Source of the DNA: Bacilli bacterium
GTDB lineage: Bacteria > Bacillota_I > Bacilli_A > ML615J-28 > CAG-698
Reading direction: 5' to 3'
NCBI GenBank assembly: GCA_016296945.1
Contig: JAEDHQ010000022.1
Location: forward strand, 1 to 23,954
Length of the DNA: 23,954 bases
Part shown: positions 1 to 9,012 of the stretch, one piece after another
Numbering within the stretch: the stretch's first letter is position 1
How the letters are laid out: each line of letters begins with the position of its first letter
Made by a program: the position numbers and the translations under genes
The notes under the pieces: generated by a model
What the model was told of the DNA's origin: nothing
Database searches by the model: none
The model's input: only the letters and a program-made list of their open reading frames with translations

Positions 1-11
1 TAAAAGTTATG

Positions 12-35
12 TATAATATAAATACCTAAAGGAGG
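12..35 (+). promoter_or_regulatory. -10 box and ribosome binding site of the first gene
   Basis: TATAAT lies at 12-17 and a strong Shine-Dalgarno, AAAGGAGG, at 28-35, eight bases before the ATG at 44. The -35 region would fall outside the window, so the promoter cannot be fully judged. The leader would be only about 20 bases long. Confidence 0.5.
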
Positions 36-43
36 AAAGATAT

Positions 44-463
44 ATGAAAAAAATAGTTAAATTAATGTTTATGACACTGGTTTTTATGTTTTTAACAATT
101 AACACAATTAAAGTAAATGGTGCTAAAATTACAATTGAAAGAGACGAAAATCCTAGTGGTGTCGCAGTAGCTTCAATTTATAATGATGAATATTATGTAA
201 TTGTTGATGACGAAACTTTAATAGGTTATGTTTATCATAATAGTTTATACGGTGAAGATTTTTTAGGAACATGTACGGTGATTTTGGTGGCAGAAGATTG
301 TTCTGAAAAAATTATAGCATATTCTAAAATTGAGAATTCACTAGGAGAATTGAAAATTGGCGTAAATGACCTTAATGATTTAAATGGTATTATTATAGAT
401 ATTAATGGAGATGTGGCAATTTATTTTGAAGAAAATTCTAATGTAATAATTTCTACTGAATAA
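44..463 (+). CDS. Small secreted protein, unknown function
   Basis: I do not recognise this 139-residue protein. It starts with a basic n-region (MKK) and a hydrophobic stretch over roughly residues 5-22, ending near VNGA at about 24-27, so it looks like a Sec-exported protein with a cleaved signal peptide. There is no lipobox. The mature part of about 112 residues is acidic and rich in beta-prone residues (I, V, Y), with two cysteines (CTVILVAEDC) that could form a disulfide outside the cell. It has its own promoter-like -10 box and a strong ribosome binding site. It lies 113 bases upstream of the large RHS toxin gene on the same strand, so an accessory or co-exported role is possible but unproven. 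The start is supported by the SD eight bases upstream. Confidence 0.7.
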   Translation: MKKIVKLMFMTLVFMFLTINTIKVNGAKITIERDENPSGVAVASIYNDEYYVIVDDETLIGYVYHNSLYGEDFLGTCTVILVAEDCSEKIIAYSKIENSLGELKIGVNDLNDLNGIIIDINGDVAIYFEENSNVIISTE

Positions 464-576
464 TTAGTTTTTAAATTATAATGTGAAGTTTGTATATTAT
501 ATTCATAAAAAAGGTTTATTTTTAATAAGTTGATTGCTTTTAAAGAATAAGAAAAATTTCGACAAGGAGTAATTAT

Positions 577-3500
577 ATGAAGAAGAAAAAACGTAAAAAA
601 ATTTATTTTACAACTCAGGCATCTCGCATTACTTTATTCTCGAAAATAGTGTTAATTGTTTTAATTATAGGTATGATGTTAGGACATTTAAACTTAGGAG
701 CTGTAGTTCAAGCAATGCAACCTGAAGAACATATAAATTTAAGTGAAGAAATAGAAAGAGACTTTTCTGATTTCGAAAATATTGGTGAAGTTGATGAATT
801 TAGAACTGAAAATTCAAAAACATATCTTAAAGAAAATGGAATGTATGAAACTGAATATTATAGTGAAAAGGTTCATTATAAAGATAATAATAAATGGAAA
901 GATATAGATAATTCATTGAAATTAAAAAATGATAGATATCACAATAATTCAAATAGATTTAATGTCTCATTTCCAAATAAGCTTAATAAAAATAATGAAG
1001 TTGTTTTAGATTATTTAAATAAAGAATTAAAAATATATTATGATTTAAATACAAATAATAATGCAAATTTAAATGATAAAATTGATAGAAGCAAGAAAAA
1101 CTTAAAGGATGAAATTTCATATAAGATAAACGACAATGAGACCATACAATATGTTATTCAACAAGATTCAATTAAAGAAAATATTATATTAAATTCATAT
1201 ATTAATAATTATGAATATAGTTATTATATTGATACTGATTTAAGAGTTGAACGAATTGGTAATCAAATATATTTTTATGATGGAATAGATCATATATTTG
1301 TAATTGATGAGTATTATATGTATGATGCTAATAGTTTTTCTTCTAAAGATATAGACTTTGATATAGTTGTTATTGATGAAGATACTTACAAAATTAAAGT
1401 AACTCCAAGTGATGATTTCCTAAAAATTGCAAAATATCCAGTAATGATTGATCCAGAAATCGTTATAAGAGACGGTGGTTATTTAGATGGCGTATTTACT
1501 GTTACTACATTAGATATGTCAACTAATACTACACAATTTAAAGATATTGGAGAGTTTACTATTAATAATAGATTAAAATCAAGTTCATCAGATGATGTTA
1601 AGGCTTTTTTTAATGTTACTATTCCTTATGAATATACTGTTGGAAATATGTATGATGTAATTGGGAAAAATCAATTTATGTATGCGAGTATTTCTGTTCC
1701 AACTACATCTACAAACGCTAGCGCAAGCACAGAAATTGTTTTAAATCATATTACAAAAAATGATTCTGTGTCTACTATTGATTATACGGATTCATCCACA
1801 TACACATCTACTTATATAGATAGTCAATTTTTCCATAGTACTAATGTTTTTGATCATTCATTTGATGTATATAATATTGTTAAAACAACGTTAAATGATC
1901 TAAAAACAAGTGATGTAGAGTTTTGTTTTGAACTTTGTGTTAATCAAGGAAATAATAATACTAGTGTTACTTATTCTTTGGGTGGAGATTTAATTGGAGA
2001 TAAGCCAGTATTAAAATTAGGTTATTTAAGTGATGCTGGTCTTGCTAATTATTATACTTATGAATCATTTCCAATTAGTAATGAATCAAATATTTATGTA
2101 GCACATAATAGTGGAAACTTAACATATTTATTTAATGACTATACTGATAATAGTTTACTTAATTTTAGTCATGTGTTTAACGCGAATAGAAAGGATATCA
2201 ATTCATTTTATGGAAATGGATTTAGCATCAATTATAATGAATATATAACAACATTAGACTATGATTCTAGATTAAAATTAACAGAAGGCGATGGAAGAGA
2301 AGTGATTTTCTATTCTACAAATTCAAGTAATACTGAATATATATCTGGAGATGGAAGCGGCGAAACATTAACAAGGTTATTAGATTCAAGTTTAAGCGTA
2401 ACTGGATATGAAATTAAAAATTCAGATGGTGGAGTAAATATATATAATAGTAATGGTAAATTGACTCAAATTTATATGAATGAAGCTGATAGAGTTAATG
2501 GTGAATGGAGCAGTGGTGCAAAATATATATTATTAACTTATAATAATAATAAGATAATTCAAGTCAGAGATTCAATAGGAAACATTATTAATTTAAATTA
2601 TTCTGCAAGTGGATTGTTAAATTTTGTTGAAATATATAAATACAATCCAGATGCTGATGAAGCACAATTAGCAGGTGAGATTTATTATGAATATTTAAAT
2701 AATAATTTAATATACATTACAAAATATATAAAAGGTTCGTTAACAAATGCAATAAATATTGAATATAATAATAAAAATCATATTTCAAAAGTATATGAAA
2801 ATTCAAGAGGTTATTCATTTGAATATGATAATCAAAATAGAGTTACTCAAGCAAAGGTCTATAGTAATTTATTTACAAATGGAGATTATTTGAATTTTGT
2901 TTATAGTACTAACGGTAAAAAAACAGTTACTACTAATGGCTTGGGTGAAAAAACAAGTTATACTTTTGATGATTATTATCATACAAACTCTGTAGAATCT
3001 CCAAATGGATATACAATTTTTTATAAATATGAAGATATTTATTATAACGAAAATGGAGAAGTCATTACAAATCCAAATTATAATAAAAATCATAAAATAA
3101 AAAATCAGTCTAATTCTTTTAAAAATGTTGTAAATCAAATTGAAAATCATGGATTTGAAATTGTAACTGGAAGTTCAGTTTATGGATGGACAAAGTCATT
3201 AACTGGTTCTTCTTCAGCAACTATTGATACATCAACAATTTTATATGGTTCAAGTGTTTTAAAATTATATAAAAACAGTAGTGGTACAGCTAAAGTATAT
3301 CAAGATATAGAAGTTGTAAGCGGAGAAGAATATATTGTTTCCGGATATATAAAAAATGCTAATTCATCTGGAGATGGAGCATATATTTCTGTATCGGGAA
3401 TTGATGGAACAATAACAACTGTTGAAAGTAGTTCATCTGTTTTAGGTTCAACTAATTTCTCAAGATATGAATATAAATTTAGGCCAAATTTTTCAGGTAC

Positions 3501-6500
3501 TGCTAGAATTAATTTAATCAATGGATCTACTGGTTATGCATACTTTGATAATATACAAATAAACACTTCATATTTAGATACAAGATATAATTACTTAAAT
3601 AATTCATCATTTGAAGACTCTACTCTTGTTGGATGGACTGGTGTAGATTATATGCTAGAGCTTAGAGAAACCACAAACATGGCAGGAACTAGTAATGATT
3701 ATGGATTCTTTGGAGAACATTGTGGTAGTCAAACATTAAAATTAGCTAGCGGTGGTTATGTTTCTCAAACAATAAATGTTAGTGGAACTGAAGGAGATAT
3801 ATTTGTTTTCGGTGGATATTGTTTTTATGAAAATTATACTGGAAATATTTCAGTTAAAATAATACTTGAAACTGATACAGGAACAATTTATAAATCATTT
3901 ACATATGATGAAAATGATATAAATGCTGTGTATCATATGGAAAAAGTTGTGGCTACAGACAATTATTATTCAGTAACAATAGAAATATCAAATAATTCAA
4001 ATAGTAGTTACGCTAATTTAGATAATTTTGCTATATATAAAGAAGGATATGGTATAAGTTTAAGTTATACTGAAGATGGTTTAATTCAAGAAGAATATAA
4101 TGAACTAACAGGTGAAATTACGAGTTATACCTATTATGATGGAACAAAAAATATTGAAACTATAACTACTGAAGATAGTACAACAAACGTAGATTATGAT
4201 AACAAGAATAATATTACTTCAATTGAAAGTAATAATGTAACTTCTTCATTTGAAGTTAATAGTGATGGAAGTATAGAGTCTTCAACAATAACTGCAGATG
4301 GTACATCTAATCAATATTTTTCTGGTGATACAACATATGTTATGGATGGATTATATCCTAAAACTTCAACTGACATATATGGTACAGTTACAACAAATTC
4401 ATATGATTACATAACAGGTTTAGTTACTAACATTAATACGGCTAATACAAATAATAATATTAATATAAACCAACAATACACATATGATGAACATGGAAAT
4501 GTATTAAGTGAAACTAAGAGTTCATCAAATTCCTCTAAAACAATTACATATACATATGATGAATTTGGAAATTTGACATCAATTTCTGATGGGTCTTGTG
4601 TTTATACATTAACATATAATAAATATGGAGATTTAGAAAATATAAAAATTGGTTCATTAGAATTAGTAAATTATAATTATATAAATGAAAATGGTTCTGC
4701 AGTTTATACTGGTGAAGTAGATAACATAGAGTATAATTATGGAACTATTTATTTTGAATATAATGAATTACATCAAGTTGAAAAAATATATCATAATACA
4801 AAAACAACTAGTGGTTTAGTTTTAGAATATTTATATAATGACTATGGAGAAATTTCATCTTATACTGATCATTTAGAAAATGTTACATATTATTATAACT
4901 ATGATTATCAAAATAGATTAATAAATATAAATGCAAGTAATGGAAACAATTTTAAATATACATATGATGAAAATAGTAATTTAGTTTCAGAAATAAATAT
5001 TAATGGAACAAATAATTATACATATACAGATGATAAGATTACCAGAGAAGATATAATTAGTTTTTATTTTAAAACATATACATATTCAAGTGATTCTTTT
5101 GAGCAACTTCAAACTATTAATTATTACATTGATGTTATGGGAGATACTCCAACAATCCAAAATAATTTTGTATATGAAACAAAAAATGTGAATGGAAAAA
5201 CAACATACACAGGAAGAATAAATGAAGCTATTTATGTAGTTGATGGTGATACATTAAGATTTGTTTATGAATATGATATATTTAGTAATATAACAAAAAT
5301 TACAAAATATATTAATAATGTAGTTGATTATGTAGAAGAAAATACATATGATATTTTCAATCAGTTAACTAAACAAGCATTAACAAAAGAAAATGTTACA
5401 TATAGTACTAGTTATACATATGATTCACGAGGAAATGTAACAAGTATTATTGAAAGTAATGAATCTAAAGGTGATATCACAAGTACAATTACTATTACAT
5501 ATAACGATAGAAATGAATTGTTAAGTGTAAATGATAATGGAACATTATATATAAATTCATATAATAGTAATGGCATGCTAACAAACTATTTAAATTGGAA
5601 TATTTTGTATGATATGAGAAATATAAGGTTCTTAGAAAATCCAGAAAAATTTATAGAGTTTAAGTATAATGCAGATAACGTTAGAATTTCAAAAATCATA
5701 GATAATGTCACAACAATTAATTATGTTTTAGATGGAAATAATATAATTAGTGAGATTAAAAGTGGAACTACTAATTATCAAATTGATTATTATTATGATT
5801 CTAATGATGGTCTTATTGGCTTTAAATATAATAATCTTCATTATATGTATTTGAAAAATATACAAAATGATATTATTGGAATAATTGACAGTAATGGGGA
5901 TTTAGTGGTAGAATATATGTATGATGCATATGGAAATATCTATAATATGATAGATAATTCAGGAATATCATTAGGTACAATTAATCCATTTAGATATCGT
6001 AGTTATTATTTTGATAATGAAACAGGTTGGTATTATTTAAATAGTAGATATTATAATCCTAAATTAGCAAGATTTGTAACAATGGATGAGATAGAGTATT
6101 TGGGTGCAAGTGATACTGTTTTAGGTACAAACTTATATTTATATTGCGAAAACAATCCTATTAATTATGTGGATCCAACTGGCAATTTAAGTATTAAGAG
6201 ATGTGTGGTTTCTATACCACTTGACATAGCAATTTGGGCATTAGCTGGAGGCCTTAGTGCAACGTGGGCTACTATAACTCAACCAGTTAAAGCCGGTGCT
6301 AGAAAGTTAGGTACAGCTTTTATAAAAACAACTTTCAAAAAAAGTTTTTTAAAATTTTTAAATGGTTTCAAAAATGTTTTAATAAAAATTTGTGGGAAAC
6401 TAGTGCCTATAATAAAAAAAGCTATTGGTTGGTTTGCTAAAAAATACGTCGCTTCTTTAACTGCTGCCTCTTTAGCTGCCACATTAATCGGCGCATTGAC

Positions 6501-6645
6501 TAGTGCCATAATTAATACTATTTTGGATACTATTATAAATAATATTACTGTTTTTTTATCAATTGGAGGATTGGTTGCTGGCTTATTGGATTGGGTTAGT
6601 GATAAAAAACTTGACAATAAAATAAAATTGGATTTTTGGAGATAA
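577..6645 (+). CDS. Secreted RHS/YD-repeat polymorphic toxin with two carbohydrate-binding-like domains
   Basis: A 2022-residue exported protein of the WapA/RHS type. Residues 1-46 are a very basic n-region followed by a hydrophobic helix (about 24-45) ending VVQA, a signal peptide or N-terminal anchor. Residues about 60-550 resemble the N-terminal region of wall-associated RHS proteins, including a WKDID segment. A first YD-repeat block (about 550-840) is followed by two successive jelly-roll, CBM-like domains (about 853-1000 and 1006-1158), each opening with an FE...W signature. A second YD block with many YTYDEFGN-like repeats follows to about 1800. The RHS core motif SYYFDNETGWYYLNSRYYN is at 1809-1827 and the closing DPTG at 1866-1869. 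The last 153 residues are the variable tip: hydrophobic, basic and glycine/alanine-rich, with no nuclease motif I can see, so a membrane-active toxin is inferred. Start fixed by AAGGAG nine bases before ATG. The next gene is 3 bases downstream. Confidence 0.9.
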   Translation: MKKKKRKKIYFTTQASRITLFSKIVLIVLIIGMMLGHLNLGAVVQAMQPEEHINLSEEIERDFSDFENIGEVDEFRTENSKTYLKENGMYETEYYSEKVHYKDNNKWKDIDNSLKLKNDRYHNNSNRFNVSFPNKLNKNNEVVLDYLNKELKIYYDLNTNNNANLNDKIDRSKKNLKDEISYKINDNETIQYVIQQDSIKENIILNSYINNYEYSYYIDTDLRVERIGNQIYFYDGIDHIFVIDEYYMYDANSFSSKDIDFDIVVIDEDTYKIKVTPSDDFLKIAKYPVMIDPEIVIRDGGYLDGVFTVTTLDMSTNTTQFKDIGEFTINNRLKSSSSDDVKAFFNVTIPYEYTVGNMYDVIGKNQFMYASISVPTTSTNASASTEIVLNHITKNDSVSTIDYTDSSTYTSTYIDSQFFHSTNVFDHSFDVYNIVKTTLNDLKTSDVEFCFELCVNQGNNNTSVTYSLGGDLIGDKPVLKLGYLSDAGLANYYTYESFPISNESNIYVAHNSGNLTYLFNDYTDNSLLNFSHVFNANRKDINSFYGNGFSINYNEYITTLDYDSRLKLTEGDGREVIFYSTNSSNTEYISGDGSGETLTRLLDSSLSVTGYEIKNSDGGVNIYNSNGKLTQIYMNEADRVNGEWSSGAKYILLTYNNNKIIQVRDSIGNIINLNYSASGLLNFVEIYKYNPDADEAQLAGEIYYEYLNNNLIYITKYIKGSLTNAINIEYNNKNHISKVYENSRGYSFEYDNQNRVTQAKVYSNLFTNGDYLNFVYSTNGKKTVTTNGLGEKTSYTFDDYYHTNSVESPNGYTIFYKYEDIYYNENGEVITNPNYNKNHKIKNQSNSFKNVVNQIENHGFEIVTGSSVYGWTKSLTGSSSATIDTSTILYGSSVLKLYKNSSGTAKVYQDIEVVSGEEYIVSGYIKNANSSGDGAYISVSGIDGTITTVESSSSVLGSTNFSRYEYKFRPNFSGTARINLINGSTGYAYFDNIQINTSYLDTRYNYLNNSSFEDSTLVGWTGVDYMLELRETTNMAGTSNDYGFFGEHCGSQTLKLASGGYVSQTINVSGTEGDIFVFGGYCFYENYTGNISVKIILETDTGTIYKSFTYDENDINAVYHMEKVVATDNYYSVTIEISNNSNSSYANLDNFAIYKEGYGISLSYTEDGLIQEEYNELTGEITSYTYYDGTKNIETITTEDSTTNVDYDNKNNITSIESNNVTSSFEVNSDGSIESSTITADGTSNQYFSGDTTYVMDGLYPKTSTDIYGTVTTNSYDYITGLVTNINTANTNNNININQQYTYDEHGNVLSETKSSSNSSKTITYTYDEFGNLTSISDGSCVYTLTYNKYGDLENIKIGSLELVNYNYINENGSAVYTGEVDNIEYNYGTIYFEYNELHQVEKIYHNTKTTSGLVLEYLYNDYGEISSYTDHLENVTYYYNYDYQNRLININASNGNNFKYTYDENSNLVSEININGTNNYTYTDDKITREDIISFYFKTYTYSSDSFEQLQTINYYIDVMGDTPTIQNNFVYETKNVNGKTTYTGRINEAIYVVDGDTLRFVYEYDIFSNITKITKYINNVVDYVEENTYDIFNQLTKQALTKENVTYSTSYTYDSRGNVTSIIESNESKGDITSTITITYNDRNELLSVNDNGTLYINSYNSNGMLTNYLNWNILYDMRNIRFLENPEKFIEFKYNADNVRISKIIDNVTTINYVLDGNNIISEIKSGTTNYQIDYYYDSNDGLIGFKYNNLHYMYLKNIQNDIIGIIDSNGDLVVEYMYDAYGNIYNMIDNSGISLGTINPFRYRSYYFDNETGWYYLNSRYYNPKLARFVTMDEIEYLGASDTVLGTNLYLYCENNPINYVDPTGNLSIKRCVVSIPLDIAIWALAGGLSATWATITQPVKAGARKLGTAFIKTTFKKSFLKFLNGFKNVLIKICGKLVPIIKKAIGWFAKKYVASLTAASLAATLIGALTSAIINTILDTIINNITVFLSIGGLVAGLLDWVSDKKLDNKIKLDFWR

Positions 6646-6648
6646 TAT

Positions 6649-7245
6649 ATGAGTATTATGATTGTGTGTGAAGATACATTGTCTAATTACATTGTAGAAA
6701 CAAAAGTAAATGGTTCTATAATTAGGAAGGCTGATATTGAATTTAATGATATTAATAGTAATGTTGTTAGACTTGATATATCTTTAAAGTTTGATAATAA
6801 AGCATTTAAAGAGAATTTTTTGAATAAAATATTATTTTACTTGTTTGGATTTATATATATTTATTTCATTTCTTTAGATGAATTTCTTGAGTCTAATGAA
6901 TATTTGGTACAATTGGTTGTTAACAATTTTAAAGAAAATAGTAATTTAAATATTTTGCTAAAAAAAGAGGATTCTAGGTTAATCAATGAAGTCACGAATA
7001 ATAATTGTAGTATTATTAAAAACTTGACAGAAACAAAAATAAATAAAAATATCTATAATCAAAAATTAAAGAGATATAAAAAAATGCGTTTTATAGCAGC
7101 AATGATTATTTTGTTATTTCCAACATATTTTTTGATCATGTCATTGATTTACAAAATGTATGATATGACTTTAGTTGTTTCTGCACTAGAATTAATATTA
7201 ATCTTTATGTTAATTATATTATCAAAGAAGATAAGGAAAAAGTAA
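6649..7245 (+). CDS. Putative immunity protein for the RHS C-terminal toxin (membrane protein)
   Basis: An unrecognised 198-residue protein. The start codon lies 3 bases after the RHS stop codon, and its Shine-Dalgarno (GGAG at 6638-6641) is inside the end of the RHS gene, so the two are translationally coupled. Immunity genes sit exactly here in RHS loci. It has a soluble N-terminal part of about 55 residues, a hydrophobic segment at about 60-75, a polar middle part, and two strong membrane helices at about 147-168 and 172-193 followed by a basic tail (KKIRKK). A membrane-embedded partner fits the hydrophobic, probably membrane-acting toxin tip of the RHS protein. Position and membrane segments are seen; the immunity role is inferred. 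No terminator follows at once, and transcription could continue into the decayed region behind. Confidence 0.6.
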   Translation: MSIMIVCEDTLSNYIVETKVNGSIIRKADIEFNDINSNVVRLDISLKFDNKAFKENFLNKILFYLFGFIYIYFISLDEFLESNEYLVQLVVNNFKENSNLNILLKKEDSRLINEVTNNNCSIIKNLTETKINKNIYNQKLKRYKKMRFIAAMIILLFPTYFLIMSLIYKMYDMTLVVSALELILIFMLIILSKKIRKK

Positions 7246-7265
7246 AACAGCAAAAATTAAAAAAA

Positions 7266-7415
7266 GATTAGTATTGTGATTCAAAGGAAATATATTTAGT
7301 TTTAAATATAATAATAATCATTACATGTATTTAAAAAATATGTAAAACAACATTATGAGAATAATTGATATTACAATAAGCTTTGATGTGATTATGAAAG
7401 TAGTAAAATTGGAAA
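7266..7415 (+). pseudogene. Decayed fragment of an RHS core
   Basis: This stretch aligns with bases about 5790-5940 of the RHS gene. The best part (7299-7365) reads FKYNNNHYMYLKN then a stop, against FKYNNLHYMYLKN in the intact gene, and continues with a degenerate match to the IIGIIDSNGD segment. In-frame stops and frameshifts prevent translation. Similarity fades after about 7415, although weak traces may reach 7560. It looks like the remnant of a displaced (orphan) RHS tip cassette, which in these loci begins with a short copy of the core. Intact downstream toxin or immunity sequence is not visible. Confidence 0.6.
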
Positions 7416-7730
7416 TTTATTGGATTTATAAAGATGTAATACCTCAAGTGTTAAATTAAGTAGATAGAACAAGAATTAGATCTTATAAACTAATAATTGT
7501 TTTTGATGGTCATTATAAATCGTTTTAGTTTAAAAATTAGGTATGGAGTTCTATTATATTTAATATTGAAATTAATGGTTCGGTTAGTATTTAAGCACTA
7601 ATATACTTATCTAATGAAACTATGGAGTAATTTATGACAAAAGGGATAAGTTTTGTCTTATATGAAGGATATATAAAGTTGCATATAGTGAATAGTTGAT
7701 GCGATTGCAAGGTGATAATATAAAAGTTGT

Positions 7731-7895
7731 ATTTCGCCTTACTTTATAGGCAGGATAAGGAAAAAGCAGCACTTCGTTGCATTTTCGAATTTCTTGCAAA
7801 CTGACACACTCAGCTTTGCGCTTTTGTCCAATTATATTGTAGTTAAAGGAGTTAACTTTTTTGGTTAACTCCTTTTCTTAATTGTAAGGCGAAAT
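7731..7895. other. Structured intergenic element closed by a 12-bp perfect inverted repeat
   Basis: The 1.1 kb between 7246 and 8345 has no intact gene. Within it, ATTTCGCCTTAC (7731-7742) pairs perfectly with GTAAGGCGAAAT (7884-7895). Inside this closing stem are three hairpins: GCAGC/GTTGC (7766-7780, with one G-U pair), GCAAACTGA/TCAGCTTTGC (7796-7819, one bulged C) and AAAGGAGTTAAC/GTTAACTCCTTT (7845-7875). It is richer in G and C than its surroundings. It could be a structured RNA, on either strand, or a MITE-like insertion with short terminal repeats. I do not recognise the family. Confidence 0.45.
7845..7879 (+). terminator. Intrinsic terminator hairpin downstream of the RHS/immunity locus
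   Basis: A perfect 12-bp stem, AAAGGAGTTAAC (7845-7856) with GTTAACTCCTTT (7864-7875), and a 7-base loop, followed by a short T-rich tract (TTTTCTT). It can end transcripts from the RHS operon about 600 bases after the immunity gene. It is also the third hairpin of the structured element at 7731-7895, so its role may be different. Confidence 0.6.
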
Positions 7896-7940
7896 GCTTT
7901 GTCCACTAAAAAAATTCCAAATTTCTTTCGACAATTTGAT

Positions 7941-8232
7941 AAAAACGTTAAACTTTTTAACTAAGACTTTCCATATATAGTGTGGGGAGTTTTTTTGTTT
8001 TCAAAAATTTTTTTAATTTTTTTCTAAAAAACGTTTAACTTTTGACTACAAACTTTCCATATATAGTGAGGGGTAATTTTTAATTTAGAAAAAATTTTTA
8101 ACTTTTTTTATAAAAACGTCTAAGTTTTTGATTATAACTTTCCATATATATTGAGGGATCATTTTAAAATTTTTAAAAATATTTTTAAAAACACCCCTAC
8201 AAAACACAAAAACTTTTCCATTTATATTGAGG
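7941..8232. repeat. Four direct copies of a ~47-base repeat with AT-tract spacers
   Basis: Units lie at about 7941-7987, 8026-8073, 8112-8157 and 8186-8232. Each starts with AAAAACGTNTAA or a decayed form and ends with the conserved core CTTTCCATATATAGTGAGGG. Core starts at 7967, 8053, 8138 and 8213 are 86, 85 and about 75 bases apart, close to whole helical turns for the first three. The spacers are runs of A and T. The last copy is the most diverged. The array ends about 110 bases before the DUF6291-like gene. The layout suggests iterons, protein-binding sites or an origin of a mobile element; no function is proven. Confidence 0.75.
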
Positions 8233-8270
8233 AACTATGTTTTGTTTTCTCAAAAATTGTGGACTAATTA

Positions 8271-8297
8271 AAAGGAGAGTGATAAAAAATGATTTAA
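8271..8297 (+). promoter_or_regulatory. Possible two-codon leader ORF upstream of the DUF6291-like gene
   Basis: A good Shine-Dalgarno, AAAGGAG (8271-8277), is followed after 11 bases by ATG ATT TAA (8289-8297), that is Met-Ile-stop. The real gene starts 49 bases later with its own SD. It may be a decayed start site or a minimal leader; the evidence is only the spacing. Confidence 0.2.
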
Positions 8298-8345
8298 CTA
8301 ATTTATAAGAATCAATTTAAAAATTAATGAAAGGAGGGAAGAAGA

Positions 8346-9011
8346 ATGGATCAATTTACATTTTATGATTTATATTATGAAACATTTAATGGATTAAAAG
8401 ATGAAGAGATAGGTAGATTTATTAAAAGAATATGTAATTATGCTTTATATGATTTAGAAGATGAAGTTAGTAAAAATGATACAGAAAATTGTTTATTTGA
8501 AATAATTTTTCCAACTTTAAAAGAAGCAATATCTTTAGAAAGACAAGGAAAAGTACCATATTATTTAAATAGAAGTATGAAACATTTTACTTTTAAAATA
8601 GCATATGCAAATATAATTAAAACAATTAAAGATGAAAAGTTATCTGGTAAATTTATAAAAGCAATATGTGCTTATATGTTTGATGATGAAATACCTATCG
8701 ATTTAACTCCACCAATTGATACATATTTTAAATTGTTTAAGAAAAGTTTTGACTTAACTAAAACAAGAATTAAAAGTGGACATAAAGGTGGAAGTAAAAA
8801 AAGAAAAGAAATTATAAATAAAAAAATAGAAACTTTAGAAGATTTTCTTAAAATAAATTCGCACATTAATAATGATGTTTATAGTAAAACTTTAATACTT
8901 AATAAAGATTATAATCTATTAAATGAAAAATTAAAAACGAATTTAAAATATAAAGATGAAAAAAGTTTATATATAATTTTAAAAAGTTATGATGAAATAA
9001 TAAAAGATTAA
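8346..9011 (+). CDS. DUF6291-like mobile-element protein with duplicated domain
   Basis: A 221-residue soluble protein resembling the DUF6291 family common in phages and integrative elements of Bacillota, some of which are replication-module proteins. Two related halves are visible: residues about 4-75 (FTFYDLYYETF ... FIKRICNYALYD) and about 81-150 (FTFKIAYANII ... FIKAICAYMFDD), as if the domain had been duplicated. A basic linker with KSGHKGGSKKRKE at about 142-155 matches the glycine/lysine segment that often follows this domain, and the tail (about 156-221) is lysine-rich and helical. The start is set by AAAGGAGGG eight bases upstream (8330-8338). Four direct repeats lie just ahead, which would fit a replication or regulatory protein acting at them. 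Function is inferred from family resemblance only; this is the only larger intact gene of the element. Confidence 0.6.
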   Translation: MDQFTFYDLYYETFNGLKDEEIGRFIKRICNYALYDLEDEVSKNDTENCLFEIIFPTLKEAISLERQGKVPYYLNRSMKHFTFKIAYANIIKTIKDEKLSGKFIKAICAYMFDDEIPIDLTPPIDTYFKLFKKSFDLTKTRIKSGHKGGSKKRKEIINKKIETLEDFLKINSHINNDVYSKTLILNKDYNLLNEKLKTNLKYKDEKSLYIILKSYDEIIKD

Positions 9012-9012
9012 C

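Noticed and set aside
2869..3521. Minus-strand frames inside the RHS gene and other long genes
   Set aside because: They have no ribosome binding site, odd composition, and are opposite well-conserved protein domains; they are frame shadows.
7636..7657. GACAAAA/TTTTGTC hairpin as a regulatory site
   Set aside because: A 7-bp AT-rich stem in AT-rich DNA with no other support.
7941..8232. Four regular repeats as a CRISPR array
   Set aside because: Repeats are degenerate, spacers are plain A/T runs with different lengths, and no cas gene is near.
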